DNA of 64,000 nucleotides, taken from positions 1-64,000 of the forward strand of contig DATFRO010000042.1 of the NCBI GenBank assembly GCA_035263105.1, written 5' to 3'. The DNA is from DATBVX01 sp035263105. Its GTDB lineage: Bacteria > Pseudomonadota > Gammaproteobacteria > Steroidobacterales > Steroidobacteraceae. The notes beneath the pieces were generated by a model, which was not told where the DNA came from, ran no database searches, and saw only the letters and a program-made list of their open reading frames with translations. Numbering within the stretch: the stretch's first letter is position 1; each line of letters opens with the position of its first letter. This document shows, in pieces, positions 16,272-25,084 of the stretch. The position numbers and the translations under genes were made by a program.

Positions 16272-17462
16272 GTGAAAGACCAATTGCTGAGACGCCTGGC
16301 GACGGATACGGAACGGCTGCGCGAGCAAGGCCTCTACAAAGTGGAGCGCGTGCTCGCCTCCCCTCAGCAGGCGCGAGTGCGCGTGAGCGGCGGCGCGGAA
16401 GTCCTCAACCTGTGCGCCAACAACTACCTCGGGCTCGCCAATCACCCCGCCGTTCGCGAGGCGGCCCACCGCGCGCTCGATCGCTACGGTTACGGCATGG
16501 CGTCGGTGCGCTTCATCTGCGGCACGCAGACGATCCACAAGGAGCTCGAGGAACGCCTGAGCGGCTTCCTCGGCACCGAGGACACGATCCTGTACTCCTC
16601 GTGCTTCGATGCCAATGGCGGACTCTTCGAGACGCTGCTCGATGAGCAGGACGCCGTGATCAGCGACGCGCTCAATCACGCCAGCATCATCGATGGCATC
16701 CGCCTCTGCAAAGCCGAGCGGCTGCGCTACGCCAACAGCGACCTCAACGAGTTGGAGCGGCACCTGCAGGCGACGCAGGCCAAGCGGACGCGCCTCATCG
16801 CGACGGACGGCGTGTTCTCGATGGACGGGACGCTCGCGCGCCTGAAGGAAGTCTGCGACCTCGCCGATCGCTATGGCGCGCTGGTGATGGTCGATGACTC
16901 ACACGCCGTCGGTTTCATGGGAGCACACGGGCGCGGCACGCACGAGCACTGCGGTGTCCTTGGCCGCGTCGATATCCTCACCGGCACGCTCGGCAAGGCG
17001 CTCGGCGGCGCAAGTGGCGGCTATACCTCCGGCCGGCGCGAAATCATCGGCTGGTTGCGCCAGCGCTCGCGGCCCTACCTCTTTTCGAACAGCATCGCGC
17101 CGGTCGTGGCGGCGGCGAGTGTGCGCGTGCTCGATCTCATCGAGGACAGCGCGGAGTTTCGCGAGCGACTGCTGCAGAACACGCGTTTCTTCCGTGAGGG
17201 TCTCTCGCATCTCGGGCTCGACGTGATCCCCGGCGAGCATCCCATCATCCCGATCATGCTCGGTGATGCGCGCGTGGCCGTGGACATGGCCGAGCGGCTG
17301 CTCGCGGAGGGCGTCTACGTCATCGGCTTCTCGTTCCCGGTGGTGCCACAGGGCAAGGCGCGGATCCGCACGCAGATGTCCGCGGGACTCGCGCGCCAGG
17401 ATCTCGAGCGCGCGCTCGAGGCGTTCGAGCGTGTCGGCCGCGCCATGAATCTCATCGAATGA
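16272..17462 (+). CDS. kbl: glycine C-acetyltransferase (2-amino-3-ketobutyrate CoA ligase)
   Basis: A PLP-dependent enzyme of 396 residues that splits 2-amino-3-ketobutyrate with CoA into glycine and acetyl-CoA. It is the second step of threonine degradation. It shows the alpha-oxoamine synthase blocks LCANNYLGLANHP, GMASVRFICGTQTIHKELE, VMVDDSHAVGFMG and the PLP-lysine segment TGTLGKALGGASGGY. The start is GTG, with AGGGAGCGG upstream. Length equals the usual 395-400 residues. It is followed after 10 bases by tdh, which supplies its substrate. Confidence 0.97.
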   Translation: MKDQLLRRLATDTERLREQGLYKVERVLASPQQARVRVSGGAEVLNLCANNYLGLANHPAVREAAHRALDRYGYGMASVRFICGTQTIHKELEERLSGFLGTEDTILYSSCFDANGGLFETLLDEQDAVISDALNHASIIDGIRLCKAERLRYANSDLNELERHLQATQAKRTRLIATDGVFSMDGTLARLKEVCDLADRYGALVMVDDSHAVGFMGAHGRGTHEHCGVLGRVDILTGTLGKALGGASGGYTSGRREIIGWLRQRSRPYLFSNSIAPVVAAASVRVLDLIEDSAEFRERLLQNTRFFREGLSHLGLDVIPGEHPIIPIMLGDARVAVDMAERLLAEGVYVIGFSFPVVPQGKARIRTQMSAGLARQDLERALEAFERVGRAMNLIE

Positions 17463-17472
17463 AAGCTGCAAC

Positions 17473-18501
17473 ATGAAAGCACTCGTCAAGTCACGCGCCG
17501 AGCCCGGCATCTGGATGGAAGAGATTCCCGAGCCCAAGGTCGGCCACAACGATGTCCTGATCCGCGTCGGCAAGACCTCGATCTGCGGCACCGACATGCA
17601 CATCTACAACTGGGACGCCTGGGCGCAGCACACGATCCCGGTGCCGATGGCGGTGGGCCATGAATACAGCGGCGAGGTGGTCGACATCGGGAGCGAGGTG
17701 ACCGGATTGAAGGCCGGTGATCGCGTCTCCGGCGAGGGTCACATCACCTGCGGCTATTGCCGCAACTGCCGCGCCGGTCGCCGCCACCTGTGCCGCAACA
17801 CGGTGGGCGTGGGCGTCAATCGCCCGGGCGCCTTCGCGGAATACCTGGCGATCCCTGCGGTGAACACCTTCAAGCTGCCGAAGACCATCGGCGATGACGT
17901 CGCGTCGATCCTCGACCCGCTCGGCAATGCGACGCACACGGCGCTCTCGTTCAATCTCGTGGGCGAAGACGTGCTGATCACTGGCGCCGGCCCCATCGGC
18001 ATCATGGCGGCGGCGATCGCGCGCTTTGCCGGCGCGCGCCACATCGTGATCACGGATCTCAACGATTACCGGCTGGAGCTCGCACGCAAGATGGGCGCGA
18101 GCCTCGCACTGAACATCCAGCGCGAACGCCTGGACGACGCGATGAAGAGACTCGGCATGGAAGAAGGTTTCGATGTCGGCTTCGAGATGTCAGGCAATCC
18201 GCAGGCGTTGCGCGAGATGCTGAGGACCATGCATCACGGCGGCAGCATTGCGCTGCTCGGCATTCCTCCCGAGGACACTGCCATCGACTGGAACCAGGTC
18301 ATCTTCAAGGGCCTCGTGATCAAGGGCATCTACGGTCGCGAGATGTTCGAGACCTGGTACAAGATGTCGAGCATGCTGCAGAGCGGACTCGACGTCGCTC
18401 CCGTCATCACGCATCACCTGCCGGCGCGCGAGTACCGCGAAGCATTCGAGACGATGAAGACCGGGCGCTCCGGAAAGATCATCCTCGACTGGAAGAGCTA
18501 G
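17473..18501 (+). CDS. tdh: L-threonine 3-dehydrogenase
   Basis: A zinc- and NAD+-dependent medium-chain dehydrogenase of 342 residues, converting threonine to 2-amino-3-ketobutyrate. It has catalytic Zn ligand Cys38 in TSICGTDMHIYNWD, GHEYSGEVVDIGSEV, the structural-zinc loop CGYCRNCRAGRRHLC and the Rossmann motif ITGAGPIGIMAAAIA. It forms an operon with kbl. The stop lies only 3 bases from the convergent sppA stop, leaving no room for a dedicated terminator between them. Confidence 0.97.
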   Translation: MKALVKSRAEPGIWMEEIPEPKVGHNDVLIRVGKTSICGTDMHIYNWDAWAQHTIPVPMAVGHEYSGEVVDIGSEVTGLKAGDRVSGEGHITCGYCRNCRAGRRHLCRNTVGVGVNRPGAFAEYLAIPAVNTFKLPKTIGDDVASILDPLGNATHTALSFNLVGEDVLITGAGPIGIMAAAIARFAGARHIVITDLNDYRLELARKMGASLALNIQRERLDDAMKRLGMEEGFDVGFEMSGNPQALREMLRTMHHGGSIALLGIPPEDTAIDWNQVIFKGLVIKGIYGREMFETWYKMSSMLQSGLDVAPVITHHLPAREYREAFETMKTGRSGKIILDWKS

Positions 18502-18504
18502 CGC

Positions 18505-20379
18505 TCAGGGCGAGGAATGGCCCAGCGTGTCCGTGATGCCGCACGGACAGTAGGAATACAGATGCTGCGGATCATTGAAGCGAGCCCAGCGTGCGGCTTC
18601 GCGCTCGAGCGGATCGAGCGCCTTGCGGATCAGCGTCGGCCGCGGATCGTCGAAGCCCATCGCCACGGCGAGACGCGCGCCCATTGAGCGCAGCTCCAGG
18701 GCCAGCAGTTCTTCCCACGTCATCTCCGGCTCGAGGTACTTCGGTTCGAAGTCGGAGCCGAGCTTGGCGCGCTTGGCGGCTGCCTTGACCGCGGCATCGA
18801 GGTTGCCGAAGTGATCGACCAGCCCGTGCTCGCGCGCATCGGCACCTGACCAGACGCGCCCTTGCGCAACGACATCGATCTCCGCCGGCGTCTTGCCGCG
18901 CCCATCGGCCACGTGATCGAGGAACACTTCGTACGCGTGCTCGACGCCCGCTTGCAGGATGTCGCGCGCGCCGGGGCCGAGCGGACGATCGAGCCGGAAG
19001 TCACCGCTGAGCGCCGTGGTCCCGACGCCGTCGCTGTGCACGCCGAGCTTCTGCAGCGTGCGCTGGAAAGTCGGGATCGCCGCCACCACGCCGATCGAAC
19101 CCGTGATGGTCGTGGGGCTTGCCCAGATCTCGTCGGCGCCTGAGCCGATGTAATAGCCGCCCGAGGCCGCCACGCTCCCCATCGACACGATCACCGGCTT
19201 GCCTTCGGCGCGCAGTGCTTTCACTTCGCGGTAGATCTGCTCGGAGGCGAAGACGCTGCCACCGGGACTGTCGACGCGCAGCACCACCGCCTTGATGTCG
19301 TCGTCGTAGCGCGCATCGCGCAGGATCTCGGAGGTCGAGTCACCGCCGATCGCTCCCGGCGGTTGCTTGCCGTCGAGAATTTCGCCCGCCGCGATCACCA
19401 CGCCGACCTTGTTCTTCCCTCCGGTCTTGAGCGCCCGCTCCGAGTGCAGCACCGACACATAATCTTCGAGGTCGACGCTTTGAAACGAATGCGTCGTTTC
19501 GTCCTCGCCGACTTCATCCTTGAGCGCATCCTCGACCTCGACGCGGCTCTTGAGTGCCGTGACGAGTCCCTGCGCCAGCGCGACCTTGGCGGTATCGCCC
19601 TTCGCGCCCTTGATCAGCGCGGCGGTCTGGTCGGCGTACTGCGCGATCGCACCCTGCTGGAGCTTGCGTGCGGCAGTGACGTCGGCCTGGTACGCGTTCC
19701 ACAGCGTCTTGAGCCAGGCCTGGGTCTCTTCGCGCTCCTCCGGCGACATGTCGTTGCGCGTGTAGCCGTCCGCGTAACTCTTGTGCGCGCCGGTGCGGAA
19801 AACGTTCACGTCCACCGCGAGCTTGTCGAGCGCGTCCTTGAGGTACATGCGGTAGTAGTCGTAGCCGTCGATGAAGACGTAGCCGAGCGGATCGAGATAC
19901 ACCTCGTCGGCCTGCGCGGCGAGGTAATACTGGCTCTGTTCGTAGTTGCTGCCGACGGCGATGACCTTCTTGCCCGACTTGCGGAATTCGCGCAGCGCCG
20001 CGCCGATGTCCTGCAGCTTGGCGAGACCGCCGCCCGTCATGTCGTCGAGATCGAGCACCAGGACCTTGATGCGATCGTCCTTCGCGGCCACCTTGATCGC
20101 ATCCAGCACATCGCGCAGGCGCGTTTCCGGCTCGGTGCCGGCCGTGGCGCGGCCGAGCGCGCGATCGAACGGATCGCCGCTCAACTGCTCGACCAGTTGA
20201 CCTTCGATGTCCACCACCAGCGCCGCGCGGTGCGGCACTACAGGAATCGAGGAGCGGATCGCACCGAAGACGAAGCCGAAGATGATGAGCAGCAGGACGA
20301 GGTGCAGGATCTTGCGCAGCGCGTCGAGCGCGCGCCAGAGAAAGCCCAGCACTCCCTTGATGGTTTCACCGATCGCCAT
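18505..20379 (-). CDS. sppA: signal peptide peptidase SppA, 67-kDa type
   Basis: A protein of 624 residues with one N-terminal membrane helix (about 23-43) and two tandem ClpP/crotonase-like S49 peptidase domains. The long form uses a Lys from the first domain (Lys200 in RTGAHKSYADG) and a Ser from the second (Ser406 in SVAASGGYYIGS); both are present. It degrades cleaved signal peptides in the inner membrane. The start MAIGETIKGVLGFLWRA is typical of the family. The C-terminal extension contains a CPCG motif, which is unusual. Confidence 0.93.
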   Translation of the reverse strand: MAIGETIKGVLGFLWRALDALRKILHLVLLLIIFGFVFGAIRSSIPVVPHRAALVVDIEGQLVEQLSGDPFDRALGRATAGTEPETRLRDVLDAIKVAAKDDRIKVLVLDLDDMTGGGLAKLQDIGAALREFRKSGKKVIAVGSNYEQSQYYLAAQADEVYLDPLGYVFIDGYDYYRMYLKDALDKLAVDVNVFRTGAHKSYADGYTRNDMSPEEREETQAWLKTLWNAYQADVTAARKLQQGAIAQYADQTAALIKGAKGDTAKVALAQGLVTALKSRVEVEDALKDEVGEDETTHSFQSVDLEDYVSVLHSERALKTGGKNKVGVVIAAGEILDGKQPPGAIGGDSTSEILRDARYDDDIKAVVLRVDSPGGSVFASEQIYREVKALRAEGKPVIVSMGSVAASGGYYIGSGADEIWASPTTITGSIGVVAAIPTFQRTLQKLGVHSDGVGTTALSGDFRLDRPLGPGARDILQAGVEHAYEVFLDHVADGRGKTPAEIDVVAQGRVWSGADAREHGLVDHFGNLDAAVKAAAKRAKLGSDFEPKYLEPEMTWEELLALELRSMGARLAVAMGFDDPRPTLIRKALDPLEREAARWARFNDPQHLYSYCPCGITDTLGHSSP

Positions 20380-20400
20380 TTAGCCTCGCGAATGCGCGGG

Positions 20401-21519
20401 TCAACCCGCGCTGTAGGAGACCTGGTAGATCAGCCCGGCCTGGTCGTCCGAGATGAGCATCGACCCGTCCGGGAGCACCAGGAGGTCCACCGGACGCCCG
20501 AGCACCTCGTTAGGTTGGTTCCAGCCGGTGATGAAAGGTTCGTAGGAGACCGCCTTGTCGCCCTCGACCCGCACCAGGCTGATGCGATAGCCGGAGCGTT
20601 CCTTGCGATTCCACGAGCCGTGCTCGGCGATGAAGACCTGGTTGCGATAGGTCTCCGGGAACTCGGCGCCGGTATAGAACTTCACGCCGATCGCCGCGAC
20701 ATGCGCGCCGAGCTTGCGGGCCGGCGGTGTGGAATTCTTGCAATCGCCGAGATTGCCGAACTCCGGATCCTTGATCTCGCCCGCGTGACAGAACGGGAAA
20801 CCGAAATTGAGACCCGCCTTGGCGGCGTGATTGAGCTCGTCCGGCGGCACGTCTTCGCCGAGATAGTCGCGCCCGTTGTCGGTGAACCAGAGATCGTTGG
20901 TGCCCGGTTGCCACGTCATGCCGACCGTGTTGCGCACGCCGGTCGCCACGACTTCGCGGCCGCTACCGTCCGGATTCATGCGTGTGATCGAGGCGTACCC
21001 TTTCTGATCGCAGACGTTGCACGGCGCGCCGATCGGCACGTAGAGCTTGCCGTCGGGACCGAAGGCGATGTAGCGCCAGCCGTGATGCCGGTCGGTGGGC
21101 AGATCGCTGCGGACTACGACGGGCTTGGGCGGCGCGTCGAGCCGGCCCTCGATACCGTCGTAACGCAGGATGCGCTGCACTTCGGCGACGTAGAGCGCTC
21201 CGTCCCGGAGGGCCACGCCGTTCGGCATGTTGAGACCCTGCGCGATCGTGAGCACCTGGCGCCGGCCATCGGCGAGCTCGCGGATCGCGTACACCTTGCC
21301 CTGCGGCCGGGTGCCGACGAAGAGCGTCCCGTTCTCGCTGCGCGCCATGGAGCGCGCGCCGGGGACGCTTTCCGCGTAGACGGTGATCTTGAAGCCGGGC
21401 GGCGCCTTCAGCGCCGCCAGGATCTTGCCGGAGTCCTGCGCCTGGGCGCCCGCGCCGGCGATGAGCCCAGCGAGCAGCATTGCACCGCGCAGGGTCCGGC
21501 ACGCGGTCGCTCGATTCAC
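20401..21519 (-). CDS. secreted PQQ-dependent sugar (glucose/sorbosone-type) dehydrogenase family protein
   Basis: A six-bladed beta-propeller protein of about 372 residues with an N-terminal signal peptide (hydrophobic stretch MLLAGLIAGAGAQAQ). Family blocks include PPGFKITVYAE, HHGWRYIAFGPDGKLYV, RNTVGMTWQPGTNDLWFTDN, HGSWNRKERSGYR and PVDLLVLPDGSMLISDD. The mature region has a Cys pair (CNVC). The reaction is probably periplasmic oxidation of an aldose or related compound using PQQ; the substrate is not readable. I chose GTG at 21519 with GGAGG upstream. The longer frame from 21588 would overlap rplS by 44 bases. Confidence 0.82.
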   Translation of the reverse strand: MNRATACRTLRGAMLLAGLIAGAGAQAQDSGKILAALKAPPGFKITVYAESVPGARSMARSENGTLFVGTRPQGKVYAIRELADGRRQVLTIAQGLNMPNGVALRDGALYVAEVQRILRYDGIEGRLDAPPKPVVVRSDLPTDRHHGWRYIAFGPDGKLYVPIGAPCNVCDQKGYASITRMNPDGSGREVVATGVRNTVGMTWQPGTNDLWFTDNGRDYLGEDVPPDELNHAAKAGLNFGFPFCHAGEIKDPEFGNLGDCKNSTPPARKLGAHVAAIGVKFYTGAEFPETYRNQVFIAEHGSWNRKERSGYRISLVRVEGDKAVSYEPFITGWNQPNEVLGRPVDLLVLPDGSMLISDDQAGLIYQVSYSAG

Positions 21520-21544
21520 GGTAGCGCGCCTCCGCTTCGTGGGG

Positions 21545-21889
21545 TCAGACCTTCTCTTCGATGCGGGCGGCCTTGCCCGAGAGATCACGCAGGTAGTAGA
21601 GCTTGGCGCGGCGCACGTTGCCGCGGCGCTTGACCTGGATCTCGCTGATCGAGGGGCTGTAGGTCTGGAACACGCGCTCCACGCCCTCGCCGTGCGACAC
21701 CTTGCGCACCGTGAACGAAGAGTTGAAGCCGCGGTTGCGCTTCGCGATCACGATGCCTTCGTAGGCCTGCACGCGCTCGCGATCGCCCTCGACGACCTTG
21801 ACCTGCACGAGAACCGTATCGCCCGGCGCGAAGTCGGGCACCTTGCGCGTCATGCGCGCCGTTTCGATGTCTTTGATGATCTTGTTCAT
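21545..21889 (-). CDS. rplS: 50S ribosomal protein L19
   Basis: A protein of 114 residues beginning MNKIIKDIETARMTRKVPDF, with the L19 signature region FSPSISEIQVKRRGNVRRAKLYYLR-like (here TYSPSISEIQVKRRG). L19 sits at the 30S-50S interface. I preferred the ATG at 21889 to the in-frame GTG four codons upstream, because it fits the family N-terminus. Last gene of the rpsP-rimM-trmD-rplS operon. Confidence 0.97.
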   Translation of the reverse strand: MNKIIKDIETARMTRKVPDFAPGDTVLVQVKVVEGDRERVQAYEGIVIAKRNRGFNSSFTVRKVSHGEGVERVFQTYSPSISEIQVKRRGNVRRAKLYYLRDLSGKAARIEEKV

Positions 21890-21928
21890 GGTTGCACTCA
21901 CATTCTCAATGCCGGCTTGTCAGTCCAC

Positions 21929-22693
21929 TCAATCCACAGCACTCGCCGAGCCCTGCTCGGCGATGAATTCATCGAGGAGCCTGCGTTGCTCGGCATCGAG
22001 CTCAACGCGCTCCAGCAGGTCGGGCCGTCGCTGCCAGGTCCGTCCCAACGCGCGCTTCAGCCGCCAGCGGCGGATCTGCGCATGGTTGCCCTGCAGCAGC
22101 ACTTCGGGAACCGGCCGCCCTTCGAATTCCTCGGGTCGCGTGTAGTGCGGCCAATCGAGGAGTCCCGAGACGAACGAGTCCTGTTCGACCGACTCCGCAT
22201 CGCCCAGCACTCCCGGCACCAGGCGCGTCACCGCGTCGAACACCAGCAACGCCGGCAGCTCGCCGCCACTCAACACGTAATCGCCGACCGACAATTCCTC
22301 GTCGATCTCGAGCTCGATCAGCCGCTCATCCACACCCTCGTAGCGTCCCGCGACCAGGATGAGCCCTGGCAGCTGCGCGAGATCCGCAGCGCGGCGCTGA
22401 TCGAACGGTCGGCCCTGCGCCGACAGGTACACCGTTCTGCTGCCGGCCGGGCTCGCCGCCCGCGCGGCGCGAATCGCGGCACGCAGCGGCTCGATCTTCA
22501 TCACCATCCCGGGCCCGCCACCATAGGGACGATCGTCCACGGTGCGGTGCACGTCCGTCGCGTGATCGCGCGGGTTGCGCACCTCGAGAGTCACCAGACC
22601 GCGCGTCAGCGCACGACCGGTCACTCCTGCGCTCACTGCCGCCCGGATCATCTCCGGAAACAGTGTCACCACTTCAATGTGGAGCGCGGCCAC
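21929..22693 (-). CDS. trmD: tRNA (guanine37-N1)-methyltransferase
   Basis: A protein of about 254 residues, the usual TrmD length, which methylates G37 of tRNAs next to the anticodon using S-adenosylmethionine and prevents frameshifting. SPOUT-family blocks are present: VVTLFPEMIRAAVSAGV, NPRDHATDVHRTVDDRPYGGGPGMVMK, LVAGRYEGVDERL, and SVGDYVLSGGELPA with the trefoil-knot cofactor site. The start is a GTG at 22693, just after the rimM stop. The longer frame from 22819 overlaps rimM and is not supported. Confidence 0.96.
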   Translation of the reverse strand: MAALHIEVVTLFPEMIRAAVSAGVTGRALTRGLVTLEVRNPRDHATDVHRTVDDRPYGGGPGMVMKIEPLRAAIRAARAASPAGSRTVYLSAQGRPFDQRRAADLAQLPGLILVAGRYEGVDERLIELEIDEELSVGDYVLSGGELPALLVFDAVTRLVPGVLGDAESVEQDSFVSGLLDWPHYTRPEEFEGRPVPEVLLQGNHAQIRRWRLKRALGRTWQRRPDLLERVELDAEQRRLLDEFIAEQGSASAVD

Positions 22694-22695
22694 CT

Positions 22696-23232
22696 TCAGC
22701 CCTGTCCTTCGAGCGGATCCCAGTCGACCCGCACCTCGCCGCTCGCCAGGTCGACCCGGCGCAACTGCTGCGGCGTCGCCGGCAACCAATGCTCCTGCGC
22801 TCCGCGCACCACCATCCATGGATGCGCCGGTCCATCGATGAAGTGAGCGATCCTGCCGAGCTCGAGTCCCTGTGCGTTCACCACGCGCAGACCGATCAGG
22901 TCGGCGCGGTAGTGTTCGCGCGGTGCGAGCGGCGGCAACTGCGCACGTTGCACCACGATGCGTGCGCCGACGAAGCGCTGCGCGGCATCGCGGTCCTCGA
23001 CCTGCTCGAGACTCGCAACCACCTGGCGCCCCTGCCGGCGTCCGTCACGCACTCGCCATGTGCCTGCGACCCCGGGTCGATCCAGGCTCCACTCGGCGTA
23101 ATCCAGTATTCCTTCGAGCGGCTCGGTGAAGGACTCGACCTTCAACCAGCCCTTGATCCCGAAGACACCGACGATGCGACCGATCTCGATCGTCTTCGGG
23201 GGCTCAGCCGTCCCGGGCAGCTTGGCGGCCAC
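22696..23232 (-). CDS. rimM: 16S rRNA processing / 30S maturation factor RimM
   Basis: A protein of 178 residues. The N-terminal RimM beta-barrel (IEIGRIVGVFGIKGWLKVES) binds S19/30S head, and a PRC-barrel follows (DLIGLRVVNAQGLELGRIAHF). It is needed for late 30S assembly. It lies between rpsP and trmD in the standard order, with its stop 3 bases before the trmD start. Confidence 0.96.
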   Translation of the reverse strand: MAAKLPGTAEPPKTIEIGRIVGVFGIKGWLKVESFTEPLEGILDYAEWSLDRPGVAGTWRVRDGRRQGRQVVASLEQVEDRDAAQRFVGARIVVQRAQLPPLAPREHYRADLIGLRVVNAQGLELGRIAHFIDGPAHPWMVVRGAQEHWLPATPQQLRRVDLASGEVRVDWDPLEGQG

Positions 23233-23261
23233 GGGTCGACGGCCCCGTCATCAGGCCGCGC

Positions 23262-23513
23262 TCAGGCGCTCGCCTGCTTGCGGTATCCGGCGACCAGCGA
23301 CTTGACGCGTTCGGAGACCTGCGCGCCCTTGCTCGTCCAGTAGTCGATGCGACCGAGGTCCAGGCGCAGCGAGTTCGCGCTCTGCGAGCGGGGATCGAAA
23401 AATCCCACCTGCTCGAGCGTGCTGCCGCCCTGGCGCTTGCGCTTGTCGGTCACCATGACGTGATAGAAGGGCTGGTTTTTGCCCCCGCGGCGGGTCAATC
23501 GGATCGTCACCAT
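23262..23513 (-). CDS. rpsP: 30S ribosomal protein S16
   Basis: A protein of 83 residues starting MVTIRLTRRGGKNQPFYHV, with the family segment IDYWTSKGAQVSERVKSLV. It is an early-binding 30S protein and the first gene of the rpsP-rimM-trmD-rplS operon. A promoter-like -10 box lies 40 bases upstream, so it can be expressed separately from ffh. Confidence 0.97.
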   Translation of the reverse strand: MVTIRLTRRGGKNQPFYHVMVTDKRKRQGGSTLEQVGFFDPRSQSANSLRLDLGRIDYWTSKGAQVSERVKSLVAGYRKQASA

Positions 23514-23552
23514 CTGAAGGGTCTCTGTCAGGCCGGAAAAAACGAGGCGCGG

Positions 23553-23558
23553 ATTCTA
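23553..23558 (-). promoter_or_regulatory. -10 box (TAGAAT) upstream of rpsP
   Basis: On the minus strand GAGTAGAATCCGCGCC resembles a ribosomal -10 element followed by a GC-rich discriminator of the kind under stringent control. The predicted start site is near 23546, about 33 bases before rpsP. The -35 region is not clear. Confidence 0.5.
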
Positions 23559-23636
23559 CTCAAACTGCGGCCGCAAGGCGAAACTTTTTTGCGAATCAAT
23601 CGACTGGAAGCGCCGCGGCCGCCCTGGCAGGCCCGT

Positions 23637-24995
23637 TCAGCCGCGCGGAAAGGGTGGCATCCGCCCCCCCATGCCGCGCAGGAGCTTCTGCAACCCCCCT
23701 TTGGAGAAGCGCTTCATGGTCTTCTGCATCTGCAGGAACTGCTTGAGCAGCCGGTTCACGTCCTGCACCTGGACACCGGACCCGGCGGCAATGCGCCGCT
23801 TGCGCGATCCGTCGATGACGTTGGGCCGACGCCGCTCGCGCGGCGTCATCGAATTGATCATGGCGATCTGCCGGCGGACCTGGCCTTCGTCCATGCCGCC
23901 GGCGCGCGCCGCGGCGCCGGACAGCTCCGCAGGCAACTTGTCGACCAGCGCGCCGAGGCCGCCCATCTGCTGCAGCTGGTGCAGCTGGTCGCGCAGGTCG
24001 GTGAAATCGAAATCGTGACCGCGCTTGAGCTTGCGCGCGAGTTGCTCGGCCTTTTCCCGATCGACCTGCTGCTCGACTTTCTCCACCAGGCCGAGCACAT
24101 CGCCCATGCCGAGGATGCGCGAGGCGATGCGCTCAGGATGAAAGGCTTCGAGCGCGTCGATCTTTTCGCCCACGCCCATGAAGAGGATCGGCTTGCCGGT
24201 GACCTGCCGCACGGAGAGCGCCGCGCCACCCCGCGCATCGCCATCGGCCTTGGTCAGGATGATGCCGGTGAGTTCCAGCGCCGCACTGAACGCGCGCGCC
24301 GCATTGACGGCGTCCTGCCCGGCCATGCTGTCCACGACGAACACGCGTTCCTGCGGATGCAGCACGGCATCGATGCGCCGCACTTCCTCCATCATCTCCG
24401 CATCGACATGCAGGCGACCCGCCGTATCGAAGATCAGCGCGTCGAAGAGTCCCTGCCGCGCCTGGGCCAGCGCGCCGGCGGCAATGTCCTCGGCCTTCGC
24501 ATTCGCGCTGGCGGGGAAGAAGCTGACCTCGAGCTGTTGTGCGAGGCGCTCGAGCTGCAGGATCGCGGCCGGCCGATGCACGTCGCCACTCGCCAGCAGG
24601 ATGCGCTTGCGATTCTGCGTCTGCAGCCAGCGGGCGAGCTTGCCGGCGGTGGTGGTCTTGCCTGCGCCCTGCAGGCCCGCGAGCAGCACGATCAGCGGCG
24701 GCTGCACGCGCAGGTTGAGGCCCGCGCTCTCGGCGCCGATCGCGCTGACGAGCTCGTCGTGAATGATCTTGATGAAGGCCTGCCCGGGCGTGAGGCTGCG
24801 CGTGACTTCGGCTCCGAGCGCGCGCGCTTTCACCGAGTCGATGAAACTCTTGACCACCGGGAGCGCGACATCCGCTTCCAGCAGGGCCACGCGCACCTGG
24901 CGCAGCGCATCGGCGATGTTGTCCTCGGTGATGCGCCCGCGGCCGCGCACCGCGTCGAGCACCGTTCCCAGTCGTTCTGTCAGCTTGTCGAACAT
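23637..24995 (-). CDS. ffh: signal recognition particle protein Ffh
   Basis: A protein of 452 residues with the N domain, the SRP GTPase G domain (GLQGAGKTTTAGKLA, DTAGRL, TKADGDARGGAALS) and the C-terminal methionine-rich M domain (LLKQFLQMQKTMKRFSKG). With 4.5S RNA it brings ribosomes making membrane proteins to FtsY. It is upstream of rpsP on the same strand, the usual gammaproteobacterial arrangement. Confidence 0.97.
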   Translation of the reverse strand: MFDKLTERLGTVLDAVRGRGRITEDNIADALRQVRVALLEADVALPVVKSFIDSVKARALGAEVTRSLTPGQAFIKIIHDELVSAIGAESAGLNLRVQPPLIVLLAGLQGAGKTTTAGKLARWLQTQNRKRILLASGDVHRPAAILQLERLAQQLEVSFFPASANAKAEDIAAGALAQARQGLFDALIFDTAGRLHVDAEMMEEVRRIDAVLHPQERVFVVDSMAGQDAVNAARAFSAALELTGIILTKADGDARGGAALSVRQVTGKPILFMGVGEKIDALEAFHPERIASRILGMGDVLGLVEKVEQQVDREKAEQLARKLKRGHDFDFTDLRDQLHQLQQMGGLGALVDKLPAELSGAAARAGGMDEGQVRRQIAMINSMTPRERRRPNVIDGSRKRRIAAGSGVQVQDVNRLLKQFLQMQKTMKRFSKGGLQKLLRGMGGRMPPFPRG

Positions 24996-25017
24996 GGCGC
25001 GCCAATTTACCGCTTTC

Positions 25018-25048
25018 TTGACACCTGCGCGTTACGCTTGGTCCAATT
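25018..25048 (+). promoter_or_regulatory. possible promoter of the CNNM/CorC-like gene
   Basis: A perfect -35 hexamer TTGACA (25018-25023) lies upstream of a poor -10 region near 25041-25048 (GTCCAATT). Only the -35 is convincing, so the assignment is tentative. Confidence 0.3.
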
Positions 25049-25084
25049 TTCCGCCGCCCGCCTCGTCACGGAGGGAACCTCCCT

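Noticed and set aside
19363..21633. A 756-codon plus-strand frame opposite sppA and the PQQ-type dehydrogenase gene
   Set aside because: Shadow frame with no domain features; both sense genes are clear.
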